DNA from: Flavobacterium succinicans
GTDB lineage: Bacteria; Bacteroidota; Bacteroidia; Flavobacteriales; Flavobacteriaceae
Direction: 5' to 3'
DNA: 64,000 bases
Assembly (NCBI RefSeq): GCF_001662485.1
Contig: NZ_JMTM01000017.1
Coordinates: forward strand, 558,001 to 622,000
The notes below the pieces were generated by a model, which searched no databases, was not told the origin of the DNA, and saw only the letters and a program-made list of their open reading frames with translations. Shown here piece by piece: positions 47,326 to 56,836 of this stretch (the first letter of the stretch is position 1; each line of letters starts with the position of its first letter). The position numbers and the translations under genes were made by a program.

Positions 47326-48063
47326 TTATTGAGCTGGAAAAGTGTAAATTTTTGAATCGACAGTAGGATTTAAAATGATTTTTTTAACTTTCATTACTTG
47401 GCCTCCTTGATTCATTGAAAATGGGAAATAAATTCCATCTACTTCTTGAAAATCACTCATAGTTGAAGTAGATTTTTGCCCTTTGGCTGGTCCTTGCTTA
47501 ATTTCAGTTTCAGCTGCGATTGGCAAATTGTTTTCGGTATCGAAGAAGTAGTAAGTAATATCATCAGCTTTTACACCATCTACCATGATTGGTTTTTTGG
47601 TAAATTTTACCTTAAAGCATTCTGTTCCTTCTTTTGTTTCTTTACCCATAAATTCTGCGCTATACCCTTTGGATTTATAGTCTAAAAATGGATCAGGAAA
47701 ATCTTCATTACTTAATTTTGCATTTGCAGTAGACTCAGCATCCATTTTTTCAGCTTTCATGGTCATAAAATTGGTACTCCACATCGTTTCGCCATCAGAA
47801 GCCATTTGCGTAATTTCTTTACCTTGTAAATTCAGTTTTACAGCCATTTTTCCTCCTTTTTCTTGGAAAATTTCAACTGGAATCTCCATCCCTTGAGCGT
47901 TTGCTACCATTTCCATCTTTACACTTTTCAATGCTTTTAGTTTTTCTGCTCCACCAATAGTGGTTATGTATTTTGAAATAATTTCATCTGCTGTTTGAGC
48001 AAATAATGAAGCACTGCTTGTACAAAGAAAAAGTGCTAAAGCTGACATTTTTAAGGTTTTCAT
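47326..48063 (-). CDS. Exported LolA-fold (outer membrane lipoprotein-sorting-like) protein
   Basis: The 245-residue protein has a signal peptide (cut after LFA, residue 22) and a likely LolA/LppX-type half-barrel: ADEIISKYITTIGGAEKLKALKSVKMEM, then a long beta-rich stretch ending KIYTFPAQ. The repeat of short antiparallel strands with DFQEVDGIYFPFSM is typical of many Bacteroidota proteins labelled outer membrane lipoprotein-sorting. Function is unclear. The terminator at 47285 separates it from the BNR-repeat gene. Confidence 0.75.
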   Translation of the reverse strand: MKTLKMSALALFLCTSSASLFAQTADEIISKYITTIGGAEKLKALKSVKMEMVANAQGMEIPVEIFQEKGGKMAVKLNLQGKEITQMASDGETMWSTNFMTMKAEKMDAESTANAKLSNEDFPDPFLDYKSKGYSAEFMGKETKEGTECFKVKFTKKPIMVDGVKADDITYYFFDTENNLPIAAETEIKQGPAKGQKSTSTMSDFQEVDGIYFPFSMNQGGQVMKVKKIILNPTVDSKIYTFPAQ

Positions 48064-48149
48064 AAAATTAAAGTTTAGTTATTTGATTTTAATCGGGTTA
48101 GTAGGCACTTTGCCTTTTTTGTTACAATATAATAAAATAAAATTATTGA

Positions 48150-49949
48150 TTAGTCAATAGTCATGGCTCTAAGTTTAGATCTGTAAGCTTCTAAAGCCAC
48201 TGATTTTGAGATGAAACCAGCATATTTTCCATTTTGTACGACAGGAAGAAATGCTTTTTTGGTTTGTTCAAATTTATTCATCACGATTTCCATACGGTCA
48301 GTTGGAGCAATTAATGCTGCTGGGGTAACCATAATTTCTTTGATCAAAGTATATTTTACACGATAGGTATTAAATATGATTTCTCTAATGTCATTAAAAT
48401 GAACCACGCCTAATAATTCATTTTCTTCATTGACTACTGGAAAAATAACTTGATCTGAGTGAGAAATTAAGTCTACCAAGCGTTCTAAGTTTTCATTTGC
48501 CGAAATAGTAAGGTAACTGACGTCAATGATTGTACTAGTTTCAAGGGTTGATAATACATTAGCATCTTTATTACTGGTAAATGCGTGTCCTTTTTTGGCC
48601 AAATTTTTCACATCCATCGAATGTTTTTCAAAACGTTTTGAAATGGCGTAACTCGTTGAAGCTACAATCATCAAAGGAATCATCAGTCCATAACCACCTG
48701 TGATTTCTGCAATCAAGAAAATAGCGGTAAGCGGAGCGTGAAATAATCCACTCAAAATACCCGCCATTCCAACGATAGTAAAATTACTTACAGGCAATTT
48801 CGCTATACCAATAAGATTGAGCAAGGATGAAAAGAAAAAACCAACATATGACCCCAAAAATAGAGAGGGAGCAAAATTTCCTCCATTTCCTCCGCAACTT
48901 AAAGTGAATCCCGTAGCAAATACTTTGAGCATCATGCTGGCACCAATGAATAAAAGTAACACCCAATTGTTATTGCGGAATCCTTTGAAAAGTGTGTTTT
49001 CGAGTAATTGTCCAGGATCATTTTGAGACAAAATACGTATGCTTTCATACCCTTCTCCAAATAGGGTTGGGAAAACAAAAATTAACAAAGCCAAGATACT
49101 CGAACCTAATAGTGCCTTTTTGTAAACAGAAAGTTTTGAAACATGAAAGTATCTTTCTATTTTTTGAAAATATCTTGAATAATACACAGAAACAAATCCA
49201 GTAAAAACGCCTAAAAAAACATAGTAAATGATATTTAGATGATGAAAATTTTCTTGCTGTTTGAAGGATAATAAGATGCTTTCATCTAATGCAACCACAG
49301 AGACCATCGCACCTGTCGCGGCAGCAATCATTATGGGCGTAAAAGCAGCAATGCTTACATCAACTAATAATACTTCTACGGCAAACAATACACCGGCTAT
49401 GGGAGCATTAAATGCGGCCGCAATTCCTGCTGCAACGCCACAACCAATAAGTAAAGTTCTGTCCTTGTAACTCAAATGATATTTTTGTGCATAATTGGAA
49501 CCAAAAGCTGCACCAGTAATCACGATGGGACTTTCCAAACCAGCCGAACCACCTAAGCCAACAGTTAATGAACTGGTTGCAATTTGTGCATACATTTGTT
49601 TTTTGGGGATGATACTTGCTTTTTTAGCAACGGCATACAAAATCTGAGAAGTACCTTTTTCTATACTTCCTCCCAATAATTTATGTACAACAAAAACCGT
49701 CAACAAAATCCCAATTATAGGCAGAATACTGTTGATGTAATTGAGTTTTAAGATGCCATTGACATAAGTTGCAAAAGTAAATACGGAATGCGCAAACGAT
49801 TTTAAGACAATAACCGCTAAACCAGCTGAAATTCCTACCAATACACTTGATAAAAAAATGAATTGTTTACTAGTAAATTTACTTTGACTCCATACAATTA
49901 GTGATTCGAATCGATTGATCGCGCTAGTAATAATTGTGCTGAAATTCAT
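48150..49949 (-). CDS. CLC-type chloride channel with two CBS domains
   Basis: The 599-residue membrane protein has about ten hydrophobic segments in the CLC pattern: GLGGSAGLESPIV (the G-x-E-x-P selectivity region), GVAAGIAAAFNAPIAGVLFAVE and GGNGGNFAPSLF. The last 140 residues hold a CBS pair (from LSTLETSTIIDVSYLT and IKEIMVTPAALIAPTD). It conducts or exchanges chloride. Its start codon overlaps the end of the AlkD-like gene by 4 bp, so the two are co-transcribed. Confidence 0.93.
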   Translation of the reverse strand: MNFSTIITSAINRFESLIVWSQSKFTSKQFIFLSSVLVGISAGLAVIVLKSFAHSVFTFATYVNGILKLNYINSILPIIGILLTVFVVHKLLGGSIEKGTSQILYAVAKKASIIPKKQMYAQIATSSLTVGLGGSAGLESPIVITGAAFGSNYAQKYHLSYKDRTLLIGCGVAAGIAAAFNAPIAGVLFAVEVLLVDVSIAAFTPIMIAAATGAMVSVVALDESILLSFKQQENFHHLNIIYYVFLGVFTGFVSVYYSRYFQKIERYFHVSKLSVYKKALLGSSILALLIFVFPTLFGEGYESIRILSQNDPGQLLENTLFKGFRNNNWVLLLFIGASMMLKVFATGFTLSCGGNGGNFAPSLFLGSYVGFFFSSLLNLIGIAKLPVSNFTIVGMAGILSGLFHAPLTAIFLIAEITGGYGLMIPLMIVASTSYAISKRFEKHSMDVKNLAKKGHAFTSNKDANVLSTLETSTIIDVSYLTISANENLERLVDLISHSDQVIFPVVNEENELLGVVHFNDIREIIFNTYRVKYTLIKEIMVTPAALIAPTDRMEIVMNKFEQTKKAFLPVVQNGKYAGFISKSVALEAYRSKLRAMTID

Positions 49950-50626
49950 AGTTTTTGTTTTTCAATAATTCGTAAGGCTTCTTTTTTGCTTAATGGTTTT
50001 AAATTGGTACTTAAAACATAGTTTTGGACAGCTATCGGATTGATTTTACTGTATTCTCTTAACGCCCAACCCATTGCTTTTTGAATGAAAAATTCATTGC
50101 TTTCTTTAAAGTGTTCACAAACAGCTTCTAAGATACTAAAATTGGTGTTCTTTTTATAGTCTAATTGAAATAAAAGTGTACTTCTGTTCAGCCAGATATT
50201 TGATGATTTAGAAAAATTCTCAATCACCTTATTCTTTTGTTCAGGAAATTGAACCAAATAACGACCTAATAAATATTTGCTAATTGTATCGACACTATCC
50301 CACCACGAGTGGGTGAGCAGTAGTTTTTCTATCCAATGAATATCATCTAAGACTAGTTTTTTGCTGCAATTTTGAATTAAAAGTTCCAATGCGCAATAAT
50401 GAAATTCCCTTTGCGGTTTTTCATAAAGCTGAAACGCCAGCGTGCGAGTATTTGTTTTTATACTATCTGAATGAGCCGCACTAACCGATTTTAAAATGAC
50501 TCTTCGTTGTGGCATTGGAATACCAAAAAACTGAAAATTGTTTTTCATATACGCTTCCATAGCCATACTTTGTGCTGTATTGGCCAGCGCTGTAAATTCT
50601 TTTTCTAAGGCTGTAATGAAATCCAT
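49946..50626 (-). CDS. AlkD-like DNA alkylation repair protein
   Basis: The 226-residue protein fits the AlkD/DUF1061 HEAT-repeat family: FFGIPMPQRRVILKSV near residue 35, FHYCALELLIQN, THSWWDSVDTISKYLLG near 105-120, WLNRSTLLFQLDYKK and FFIQKAMGWALREYSKINP near the C-terminus. Members remove positively charged alkylated bases from DNA. There is no signal peptide. It overlaps the CLC gene by 4 bp and lies 2 bp from the first gamma-glutamyltransferase gene. Confidence 0.9.
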   Translation of the reverse strand: MDFITALEKEFTALANTAQSMAMEAYMKNNFQFFGIPMPQRRVILKSVSAAHSDSIKTNTRTLAFQLYEKPQREFHYCALELLIQNCSKKLVLDDIHWIEKLLLTHSWWDSVDTISKYLLGRYLVQFPEQKNKVIENFSKSSNIWLNRSTLLFQLDYKKNTNFSILEAVCEHFKESNEFFIQKAMGWALREYSKINPIAVQNYVLSTNLKPLSKKEALRIIEKQKL

Positions 50627-50628
50627 AA

Positions 50629-52311
50629 TTAAAAGCCAACCGCGGTATCGTCACCTCTAAAATCAGCTCCACCTTCAAGTTTTTTATTAGGTAAAACCAA
50701 AATTGCATCGACTTTTCCAATGACAGGAGTCGTTTTTTCATTGATGATGTATCCTTTGGTTTTTAGTTTTTCAAAAGTTGAAGTATTGAACGTATTGGGT
50801 TCAAATGTAATTAAATCAGGCAACCACTGATGGTGAAAACGGGGCGCATTTACCGCCTGTTGCATACTCAATTTGTATTCGTAAACATTCAAAATCGTTT
50901 GTAAAACCGAAGTAATAATAGTAGAACCTCCTGGCGAACCTACTACCATAAATAATTGCCCGTTTTTTTCAACGATAGTTGGGGTCATAGAACTTAGCAT
51001 TCGTTTTCCTGGAGCAATACTGTTGGCTTCGTTTCCAACTAAACCAAACATATTTGGAGTTCCTGGTTTGGAGCTGAAATCATCCATTTCGTTATTGAGG
51101 AAAAAACCTAAAGCATCACAATAGTATTTGGAACCATACCCATCATTTAAGGTTGTGGTGGCGGCGACGGCATTTCCAGCGGCATCAACTATAGAATAAT
51201 GAGTGGTCTCGGTACTTTCGTTATAGTTCACTTTTCCTTCTTTGATTTCAGAGGACAACGTGGCTTTTTCAAAACTAAAACTACTCATACGTTGTTGTAA
51301 ATAGTCATCCGCTAGCAATGCTTTACTTGGGATTTTGACAAAATCGGGATCGCCAAGATAGTGACTTCTGTCTGCGTAAGCTCTGCGTTCGGCTTCTACA
51401 ATTACTTGTATAGATTCGGATGAATTATGTCCCATTTTCGATAAATCAAAAGGAGCAATCATTTTAAAAATTTGAGCCAAGCAAATACCACCACTACTTG
51501 GTGGAGGCATAGAGATGATTTTCAAATCCTTATATTGAAATGACAACGGAGTACGCCATTTGGCCTCGTATTGTCTTAAATCTTTCATCGTAATGATGCC
51601 TCCTTTTTGTTGCAAGTACTGCACTAAGGTTTTTGCCGTTTGTCCTTTATAAAATTCATCACGACCATTTTTTGCGATTCGTTTTAGCGTTGCTGCTAGA
51701 GCGGGATATTTTATGGTATCTTTTTCTTTAAAAGGTTGTGCAAACAAGGTTTGATTTCCGTTTGCTTTTATAATTTCTTCTCGGTAATTGTTTAATCGGA
51801 GCTCTTGTTTGCGCGTGACTACCACTCCTTTTTCTGCCAAAGCAATTACAGGTTTTAGTATTTCGGACATAGGAAGACTTCCAAATTTTTTATGAACGGC
51901 AAAAACACCAGCGATGGTTCCCGGTACGCCAATAGCCAGAGGCGATTCGGTACTTTTTCCTTTGATAACATTACCTTCTTTATCCAAAAACATGGTTTTG
52001 CTCGCTGCCAAAGGAGCTTTTTCTCTATAATCCAAAGAACCGATTTCGCCATTGGCTTTGCGATACACCATAAATCCACCGCCACCTAAATTTCCCGCAT
52101 ACGGGTAAGCAACTGCTAAAGCCAATTCGGTAGCCACCATAGCATCAAAGGCATTGCCTCCTTTTTGCATGATTTCGACGCCTATTTTTGAGGCTTCTTC
52201 TCGTGCCGAAACCACCATACCTTTGTCAACTAGTAAACCTGTGGTTTTTGTATTGTTTTGCGCAAAACTATTTATAAAGATAAATAGGAATAAGATGTGT
52301 ATTTTTTTCAT
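50629..52311 (-). CDS. ggt: Gamma-glutamyltransferase (Sec-exported copy)
   Basis: The 560-residue enzyme breaks gamma-glutamyl bonds such as that of glutathione. A signal peptide (cut after SFA, residue 17) sends it to the periplasm. The precursor would cut itself before Thr369 in TTHYSIVD, the start of the small subunit; PPPSSGGI and SPGGSTIITSVLQT are further family marks. It is the partner of a second copy directly upstream, 3 bp away, to which it is similar over its full length. Confidence 0.94.
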   Translation of the reverse strand: MKKIHILFLFIFINSFAQNNTKTTGLLVDKGMVVSAREEASKIGVEIMQKGGNAFDAMVATELALAVAYPYAGNLGGGGFMVYRKANGEIGSLDYREKAPLAASKTMFLDKEGNVIKGKSTESPLAIGVPGTIAGVFAVHKKFGSLPMSEILKPVIALAEKGVVVTRKQELRLNNYREEIIKANGNQTLFAQPFKEKDTIKYPALAATLKRIAKNGRDEFYKGQTAKTLVQYLQQKGGIITMKDLRQYEAKWRTPLSFQYKDLKIISMPPPSSGGICLAQIFKMIAPFDLSKMGHNSSESIQVIVEAERRAYADRSHYLGDPDFVKIPSKALLADDYLQQRMSSFSFEKATLSSEIKEGKVNYNESTETTHYSIVDAAGNAVAATTTLNDGYGSKYYCDALGFFLNNEMDDFSSKPGTPNMFGLVGNEANSIAPGKRMLSSMTPTIVEKNGQLFMVVGSPGGSTIITSVLQTILNVYEYKLSMQQAVNAPRFHHQWLPDLITFEPNTFNTSTFEKLKTKGYIINEKTTPVIGKVDAILVLPNKKLEGGADFRGDDTAVGF

Positions 52312-52314
52312 TTT

Positions 52315-54000
52315 TTAATATCCAGATGCGTTATTATCTCCTCTTTTGTCAGCTCCCCCTTCAAGTTTACCATTGGGAAGCACTAAAATAGCGTCAACTT
52401 CACCAATAATTTCACTGTGTTTTTCATTAATGGTATAGCCTTTCATTTTTAAATCTTTGAGTAATGATTTTGAGAAGGAATTGGGCTCAAAAACAATTTC
52501 ATCAGGCAACCATTGATGGTGAAATCTTGGAGCATTGACTGCTTCTTGCATGCTCAAATTAAATTCATATACATTTAAAATAGATTGCAAAACAGAGGTG
52601 ATAATTGTAGAACCTCCCGGGGTACCAACAACCATAAAAAGTTTGCCATTTTTTTCGACAATGGTCGGTGACATTGAACTTAACATTCTTTTTTCGGGCG
52701 CAATACTATTGGCTTCTGAACCTGTAAGACCGTATAAATTGGCCACACCTGCTTTGGCACTAAAATCATCCATTTGGTTATTCAAAAAGAAACCCAATTC
52801 ATCGCAATAAATTTTTGAACCAAAATTATCATTTAAAGTGGTAGTAACCGAAACGGCATTTCCTTCAGCGTCAACAATTGAATAATGGGTAGTTTGCTTG
52901 CTTTCGTAGCCTTGAATTGTTCCGTGAGCGAGTACCGCTGATTTTGTTGCTTTATCAAATGAAAAATCAGCCATTCTATTTTTCAAATACGTCGAGTCTT
53001 GAAGTTCTTTTATTGGAAGCTTTACAAAATCAGGATCTCCTAAAAAATAGTTCCTATCGGCATAAGCTCTCCTTTCTGCTTCTGTGATGACCTGAATAGC
53101 TTTTTGACTATTATGTCCCATCTCAGCAAGATGATAGGGTTCAATCATTTTCATGATTTGGTTTAAACAGATACCGCCACTACTCGGAGGAGACATAGAA
53201 GTTATTTTTAAATCCTTGTAATTGAATGTGATTGGATTTCTCCATTTTGCTTGGTATTTTTCTAAATCAGACAAAGAGAAAATTCCGCCTTTTTTGGCAA
53301 TAAATGTAACAAGCTTTTGAGCGGTTTCTCCTTGGTAAAATTCTTTTTTTCCATTTTTAGAAATGCGTTTTAAAGTTTGTGCCAACGCAGTATACTTAAT
53401 GGTATCGCCAACTTTATACACTTTCGAAAACAAACTATTTGGGCCATTTGCTTTTATAAATGAAGCCCTGTATTTTGACAAATCGTTGGCTTGATATTGT
53501 GTAACCACGACACCTCTTTCTGCCAAGGCGATTACTGGTTTTAAAATTTCGCTAATGGGTAAGGAACCAAATTTTTGATGCACTTCAAAAACGCCAGCAA
53601 TGGTTCCTGGAACCCCAGAAGCTAAAGCTGTTTCGGTGCTTTTTCCTTCTATTACATTTTTGTTGGCATCCAAAAACATATCTTTTGAGGCAGATTGCGG
53701 GGCTTTTTCTCTATAATCCAAAGCGCCTGTTTCTCCATTGGCTTTTCTGTACACCATAAATCCACCACCTCCAATATTTCCTGCTTGTGGATGGCTTACG
53801 GCCAAAGCCAATTCGGTAGCCACCATAGCATCAAAAGCATTGCCGCCTTTTTTCAAAATTTCAACTCCAATTTTGGAGGCTTCTTCTCGAGCTGAAACGA
53901 CCATGGCTTTAGAAGTTACTATGCCAGTTGGCTCAATTGTTTTTTCATTTGATTTACAACTTAAAAAAAGAATTGTAAATAATAGGATATATTTTTTCAT
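52315..54000 (-). CDS. ggt: Gamma-glutamyltransferase (lipoprotein copy)
   Basis: The 561-residue protein is a full-length homologue of the next gene, with TTHYSIVDAEGN as the self-cleavage site, SPPSSGGICLNQI, and TPGGSTIITSVLQS. Its leader ends in a lipobox (LFLSC), so this copy is a membrane-anchored lipoprotein, unlike its neighbour. The two genes are 3 bp apart on one transcript and look like a tandem duplication followed by change of the anchor. Confidence 0.94.
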   Translation of the reverse strand: MKKYILLFTILFLSCKSNEKTIEPTGIVTSKAMVVSAREEASKIGVEILKKGGNAFDAMVATELALAVSHPQAGNIGGGGFMVYRKANGETGALDYREKAPQSASKDMFLDANKNVIEGKSTETALASGVPGTIAGVFEVHQKFGSLPISEILKPVIALAERGVVVTQYQANDLSKYRASFIKANGPNSLFSKVYKVGDTIKYTALAQTLKRISKNGKKEFYQGETAQKLVTFIAKKGGIFSLSDLEKYQAKWRNPITFNYKDLKITSMSPPSSGGICLNQIMKMIEPYHLAEMGHNSQKAIQVITEAERRAYADRNYFLGDPDFVKLPIKELQDSTYLKNRMADFSFDKATKSAVLAHGTIQGYESKQTTHYSIVDAEGNAVSVTTTLNDNFGSKIYCDELGFFLNNQMDDFSAKAGVANLYGLTGSEANSIAPEKRMLSSMSPTIVEKNGKLFMVVGTPGGSTIITSVLQSILNVYEFNLSMQEAVNAPRFHHQWLPDEIVFEPNSFSKSLLKDLKMKGYTINEKHSEIIGEVDAILVLPNGKLEGGADKRGDNNASGY

Positions 54001-54030
54001 AGGTGTGGTATTTTTTTAGAAAGAAAAGAA

Positions 54031-54411
54031 TTAGTGACTTAAAATTGCTAATGTTTGATATAGCGTAACCATTGAAAAAACTAACTTAAAAAGTAAGCCA
54101 TTTTTTAATGATTTAATTATTAAATAATTTAATTGATTATATTTTTTTTTAGGATCGATTCGATATGTTAAGAATTTGAATAGATAGTAAAAGAATACAA
54201 GTGCAAGACTAAAAAAAAATATTTCAATAAAATCCGATGAATTCATAAAATATGGTAGTTTTAGATTAGCAAAATGAATAACAATTAAGGTTAAGAAAAA
54301 TGCCCAACCGCCAATTAGAATCGACTTATTCAATAATTTTTTTTTATCTATGACTAAAAATAATAATATATTAAATAGTATAAAAAAAGAACAATAGACT
54401 AAATTAATCAT
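54031..54411 (-). CDS. Small hypothetical integral membrane protein
   Basis: The 126-residue protein shows four hydrophobic segments (about 1-22, 31-50, 62-84 and 103-125) separated by short basic loops (DKKKLLNK, YRIDPKKKYNQ). I recognise no family. It lies 28 bp after the AcpH-like gene and 30 bp before the gamma-glutamyltransferase gene. Confidence 0.6.
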   Translation of the reverse strand: MINLVYCSFFILFNILLFLVIDKKKLLNKSILIGGWAFFLTLIVIHFANLKLPYFMNSSDFIEIFFFSLALVFFYYLFKFLTYRIDPKKKYNQLNYLIIKSLKNGLLFKLVFSMVTLYQTLAILSH

Positions 54412-54439
54412 ATTAATGTAAATTTCAGATTGATTTTTA

Positions 54440-55024
54440 TCATAAACTATTTATTTTCAATTTTGTAATAGACATTAAGTCTATGAAAAATGTAGTAAAT
54501 TCTTCTTCAAATTCGGAATAATAGGTTGTTAATTCTTTGGTAGAAAAACGCATATTCGAAGCGCCTTTCATTCTATGGTCCATTTTTTCTAAAATAATTG
54601 CAATCCCTTCTACAGTTCGGTAGCTTAGTAGCCAATTTTGTGTAATAAGGTATGGGATCATTTTTTTGGTTTTGGGATTGAGAAAATCATAATTATCCCT
54701 CAAAGATTGATAAAAACGTTCAGTAAAATCTTCTAAAGTTTCGTCAGAATAAGTGCTCCAGTTTTTGGCTAAAAAATGGTCATAAAAAATATCGACAATA
54801 ATCCCTGAATAATGATGATAATTAGGGTGCAAGCGTTTCGTACTTTGTCTAAAAACAGGATGTGCATCCGTGTAAGTGTCGATAAAGCGATGCAAATGAA
54901 TGCCTTTCTGAATGGACAAATGAAATTGCTCGTACTGTTTTCCACGAATGCCATCGGCCATGAAATTGCCTATTTTGAGTAATTCATCATCACCCGAAAG
55001 AAAAATGTGTGCGAGAAAGTTCAT
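54440..55024 (-). CDS. acpH: AcpH-like acyl carrier protein phosphodiesterase
   Basis: I start at the ATG 55022-55024 because MNFLAHIFLSGDDELLKIGNFMADGIRGKQ is the known N-terminus of the family (DUF479); the open frame runs 21 codons further upstream without similarity. The product is 194 residues. HRFIDTYTDAHPVFR and FYDHFLAKNW are conserved metal-site stretches. The enzyme removes the 4'-phosphopantetheine arm from acyl carrier protein; that function is inferred from the family. Confidence 0.88.
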   Translation of the reverse strand: MNFLAHIFLSGDDELLKIGNFMADGIRGKQYEQFHLSIQKGIHLHRFIDTYTDAHPVFRQSTKRLHPNYHHYSGIIVDIFYDHFLAKNWSTYSDETLEDFTERFYQSLRDNYDFLNPKTKKMIPYLITQNWLLSYRTVEGIAIILEKMDHRMKGASNMRFSTKELTTYYSEFEEEFTTFFIDLMSITKLKINSL

Positions 55025-55140
55025 TGTTTTAATTTGACCATCTCCAAAGATACAAACTTTAAAAATCCTCGCAATAAAAGCTATCATTTCTTAAATCAAA
55101 AAGTTTTCTGACTAAAGGCAATTAGCCCACCCAACTTTTT

Positions 55141-55148
55141 TATATTTG
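55141..55148 (+). promoter_or_regulatory. -7 box of the glmM gene
   Basis: TATATTTG matches the Bacteroidota consensus TAnnTTTG and lies 24 bp before the ATG. No clear -33 TTG is visible, so the match rests on the -7 element alone. Confidence 0.5.
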
Positions 55149-55172
55149 TAGCCATAACCAAATTGAAATTAT

Positions 55173-56561
55173 ATGACATTAATCAAATCAATCTCAGGTA
55201 TTCGAGGAACTATTGGAGGAAAAGTAGGGGATAACCTAACTCCTGTAGATGCCGTAAAATTTGCTTCGGCCTACGGAACCTGGTTGAAAAAACATAGTAA
55301 GAAAGAAAAAAATACCGTTGTAATTGGTAGAGATGCTCGTATTTCTGGACCTATGATTCACAATTTAGTGGTGAATACTTTATTAGGTTTAGGCATTGAT
55401 GTAATCGACTTAGGATTGTCCACGACACCTACCGTTGAAGTCGCAGTTCCAATGGAAAAAGCCGATGGTGGCATAATTTTGACCGCCTCTCATAACCCAA
55501 AACAATGGAATGCTTTGAAGCTTCTAAACGAAAAAGGCGAATTCCTAAGTGGTGCCGATGGCGAAACAATATTAAAAATTGCCGAAGCGGAAGCTTTCGA
55601 TTTTTCAGACGTAGATAGTTTGGGCGAAATCACCATCAATGACGCTTACATGGACATTCATATCGATGAAGTATTGAACTTGTCATTAGTCGATATTGAG
55701 GCAGTAAAAGCAGCCAATTTCAAAGTGGTGGTCGATGGTGTGAATTCATCTGGAGGGATCATCATTCCAAAATTATTAGAGCAAATGGGGGTTGAAGTAG
55801 TAAAATTGTATTGCGAACCCAATGGTCATTTCCCTCACAATCCTGAGCCTTTAAAAGAACATTTAACGGATATTTCAGCTTTAGTAGTCGAAGAAAAAGC
55901 GCATTTAGGCATCGTCGTAGATCCAGATGTTGATCGTTTGGCTTTTATTTCTGAGGATGGCGAAATGTTTGGCGAAGAGTACACTTTGGTGGCTTGTGCC
56001 GATTTTGTGTTGAGCAAAACGCCTGGTAACACGGTTTCGAATATGTCTTCTTCAAGAGCGTTGCGCGATGTAACTGTTGCTCACGGCGGCAGCTACGAAG
56101 CGAGTGCAGTAGGAGAGGTGAATGTAGTGGAATTAATGAAAAAAAATAACGCTATCATCGGAGGTGAGGGCAATGGTGGAATCATCTATCCTGAATTGCA
56201 TTACGGACGCGATAGCTTGGTGGGTGTGGCTTTGTTTTTGACGCATTTGGCCAATAAAAAAATGAAAGTATCTGAGTTGCGTGCTTCGTATCCAGAATAT
56301 TATATGAGTAAAAACAAAATCGAGTTGACGCCTCAAATTGATGTGGATGCGATTTTGGTAGCGATGACCGATAAGTATAAATCAGAAAACATCACGACCA
56401 TTGACGGAGTAAAAATTGATTTTGCCGAAAATTGGGTACACCTAAGAAAATCAAATACCGAACCGATAATCCGTATTTACACTGAAGCCGCGACACAACA
56501 ATTGGCCGACGATTTAGCGTTGCGAATCATAGACGAAATCAAAGCAGTCGCTGGAATCTAA
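55173..56561 (+). CDS. glmM: GlmM, phosphoglucosamine mutase
   Basis: The 462-residue protein is an alpha-D-phosphohexomutase; Ser106 in TASHNPKQWN carries the phosphate, the metal loop is DPDVDRLAF, and EGNGGIIYPE and RKSNTEPIIRIYTEA mark the sugar and phosphate sites. It turns glucosamine 6-phosphate into glucosamine 1-phosphate for cell wall and LPS synthesis. A phosphomannomutase or phosphoglucomutase role is possible within the family. It starts with a TAnnTTTG promoter and has no operon partner. Confidence 0.9.
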   Translation: MTLIKSISGIRGTIGGKVGDNLTPVDAVKFASAYGTWLKKHSKKEKNTVVIGRDARISGPMIHNLVVNTLLGLGIDVIDLGLSTTPTVEVAVPMEKADGGIILTASHNPKQWNALKLLNEKGEFLSGADGETILKIAEAEAFDFSDVDSLGEITINDAYMDIHIDEVLNLSLVDIEAVKAANFKVVVDGVNSSGGIIIPKLLEQMGVEVVKLYCEPNGHFPHNPEPLKEHLTDISALVVEEKAHLGIVVDPDVDRLAFISEDGEMFGEEYTLVACADFVLSKTPGNTVSNMSSSRALRDVTVAHGGSYEASAVGEVNVVELMKKNNAIIGGEGNGGIIYPELHYGRDSLVGVALFLTHLANKKMKVSELRASYPEYYMSKNKIELTPQIDVDAILVAMTDKYKSENITTIDGVKIDFAENWVHLRKSNTEPIIRIYTEAATQQLADDLALRIIDEIKAVAGI

Positions 56562-56631
56562 AAACAAGTTGAGTTTTTAGGACCAACGCATTAGGCTAAT
56601 CAGGAAACAGGATTCCCGCTATCCGCTATAT

Positions 56632-56660
56632 CTTTGTTTTTTTAAAGAAAAAAAACAAAG
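56632..56660. repeat. Long A/T-rich hairpin in the gap after glmM
   Basis: CTTTGTTTTTTT (56632-56643) pairs with AAAAAAACAAAG (56649-56660). It sits inside a GC-richer setting (CCCGCTATCCGC before, GATGCCGCTCCTATCGGGG after) that resembles a dispersed intergenic element more than a plain terminator. Confidence 0.5.
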
Positions 56661-56821
56661 GATGCCGCTCCTATCGGGGGTAAAAGAGTCACAATTGGCT
56701 TTTTTGGTTTCATTTTTTAGACGCATAAAATACAAAGGAACCTTTTCAGTAGCTCTATTGAAAAGGTTTTGCTTTTTAGCATTAAATATATAAACAAGGA
56801 AAGGTTTTCAATCAAATACAA

Positions 56822-56829
56822 TATATTTG
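56822..56829 (+). promoter_or_regulatory. -7 box of the aminotransferase gene
   Basis: TATATTTG lies 7 bp before the first ATG, and the spacing would place the transcript start nearly at that ATG. The second in-frame Met (residue 5) would fit better as start if this box is used. Confidence 0.4.
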
Positions 56830-56836
56830 TAAGCAA

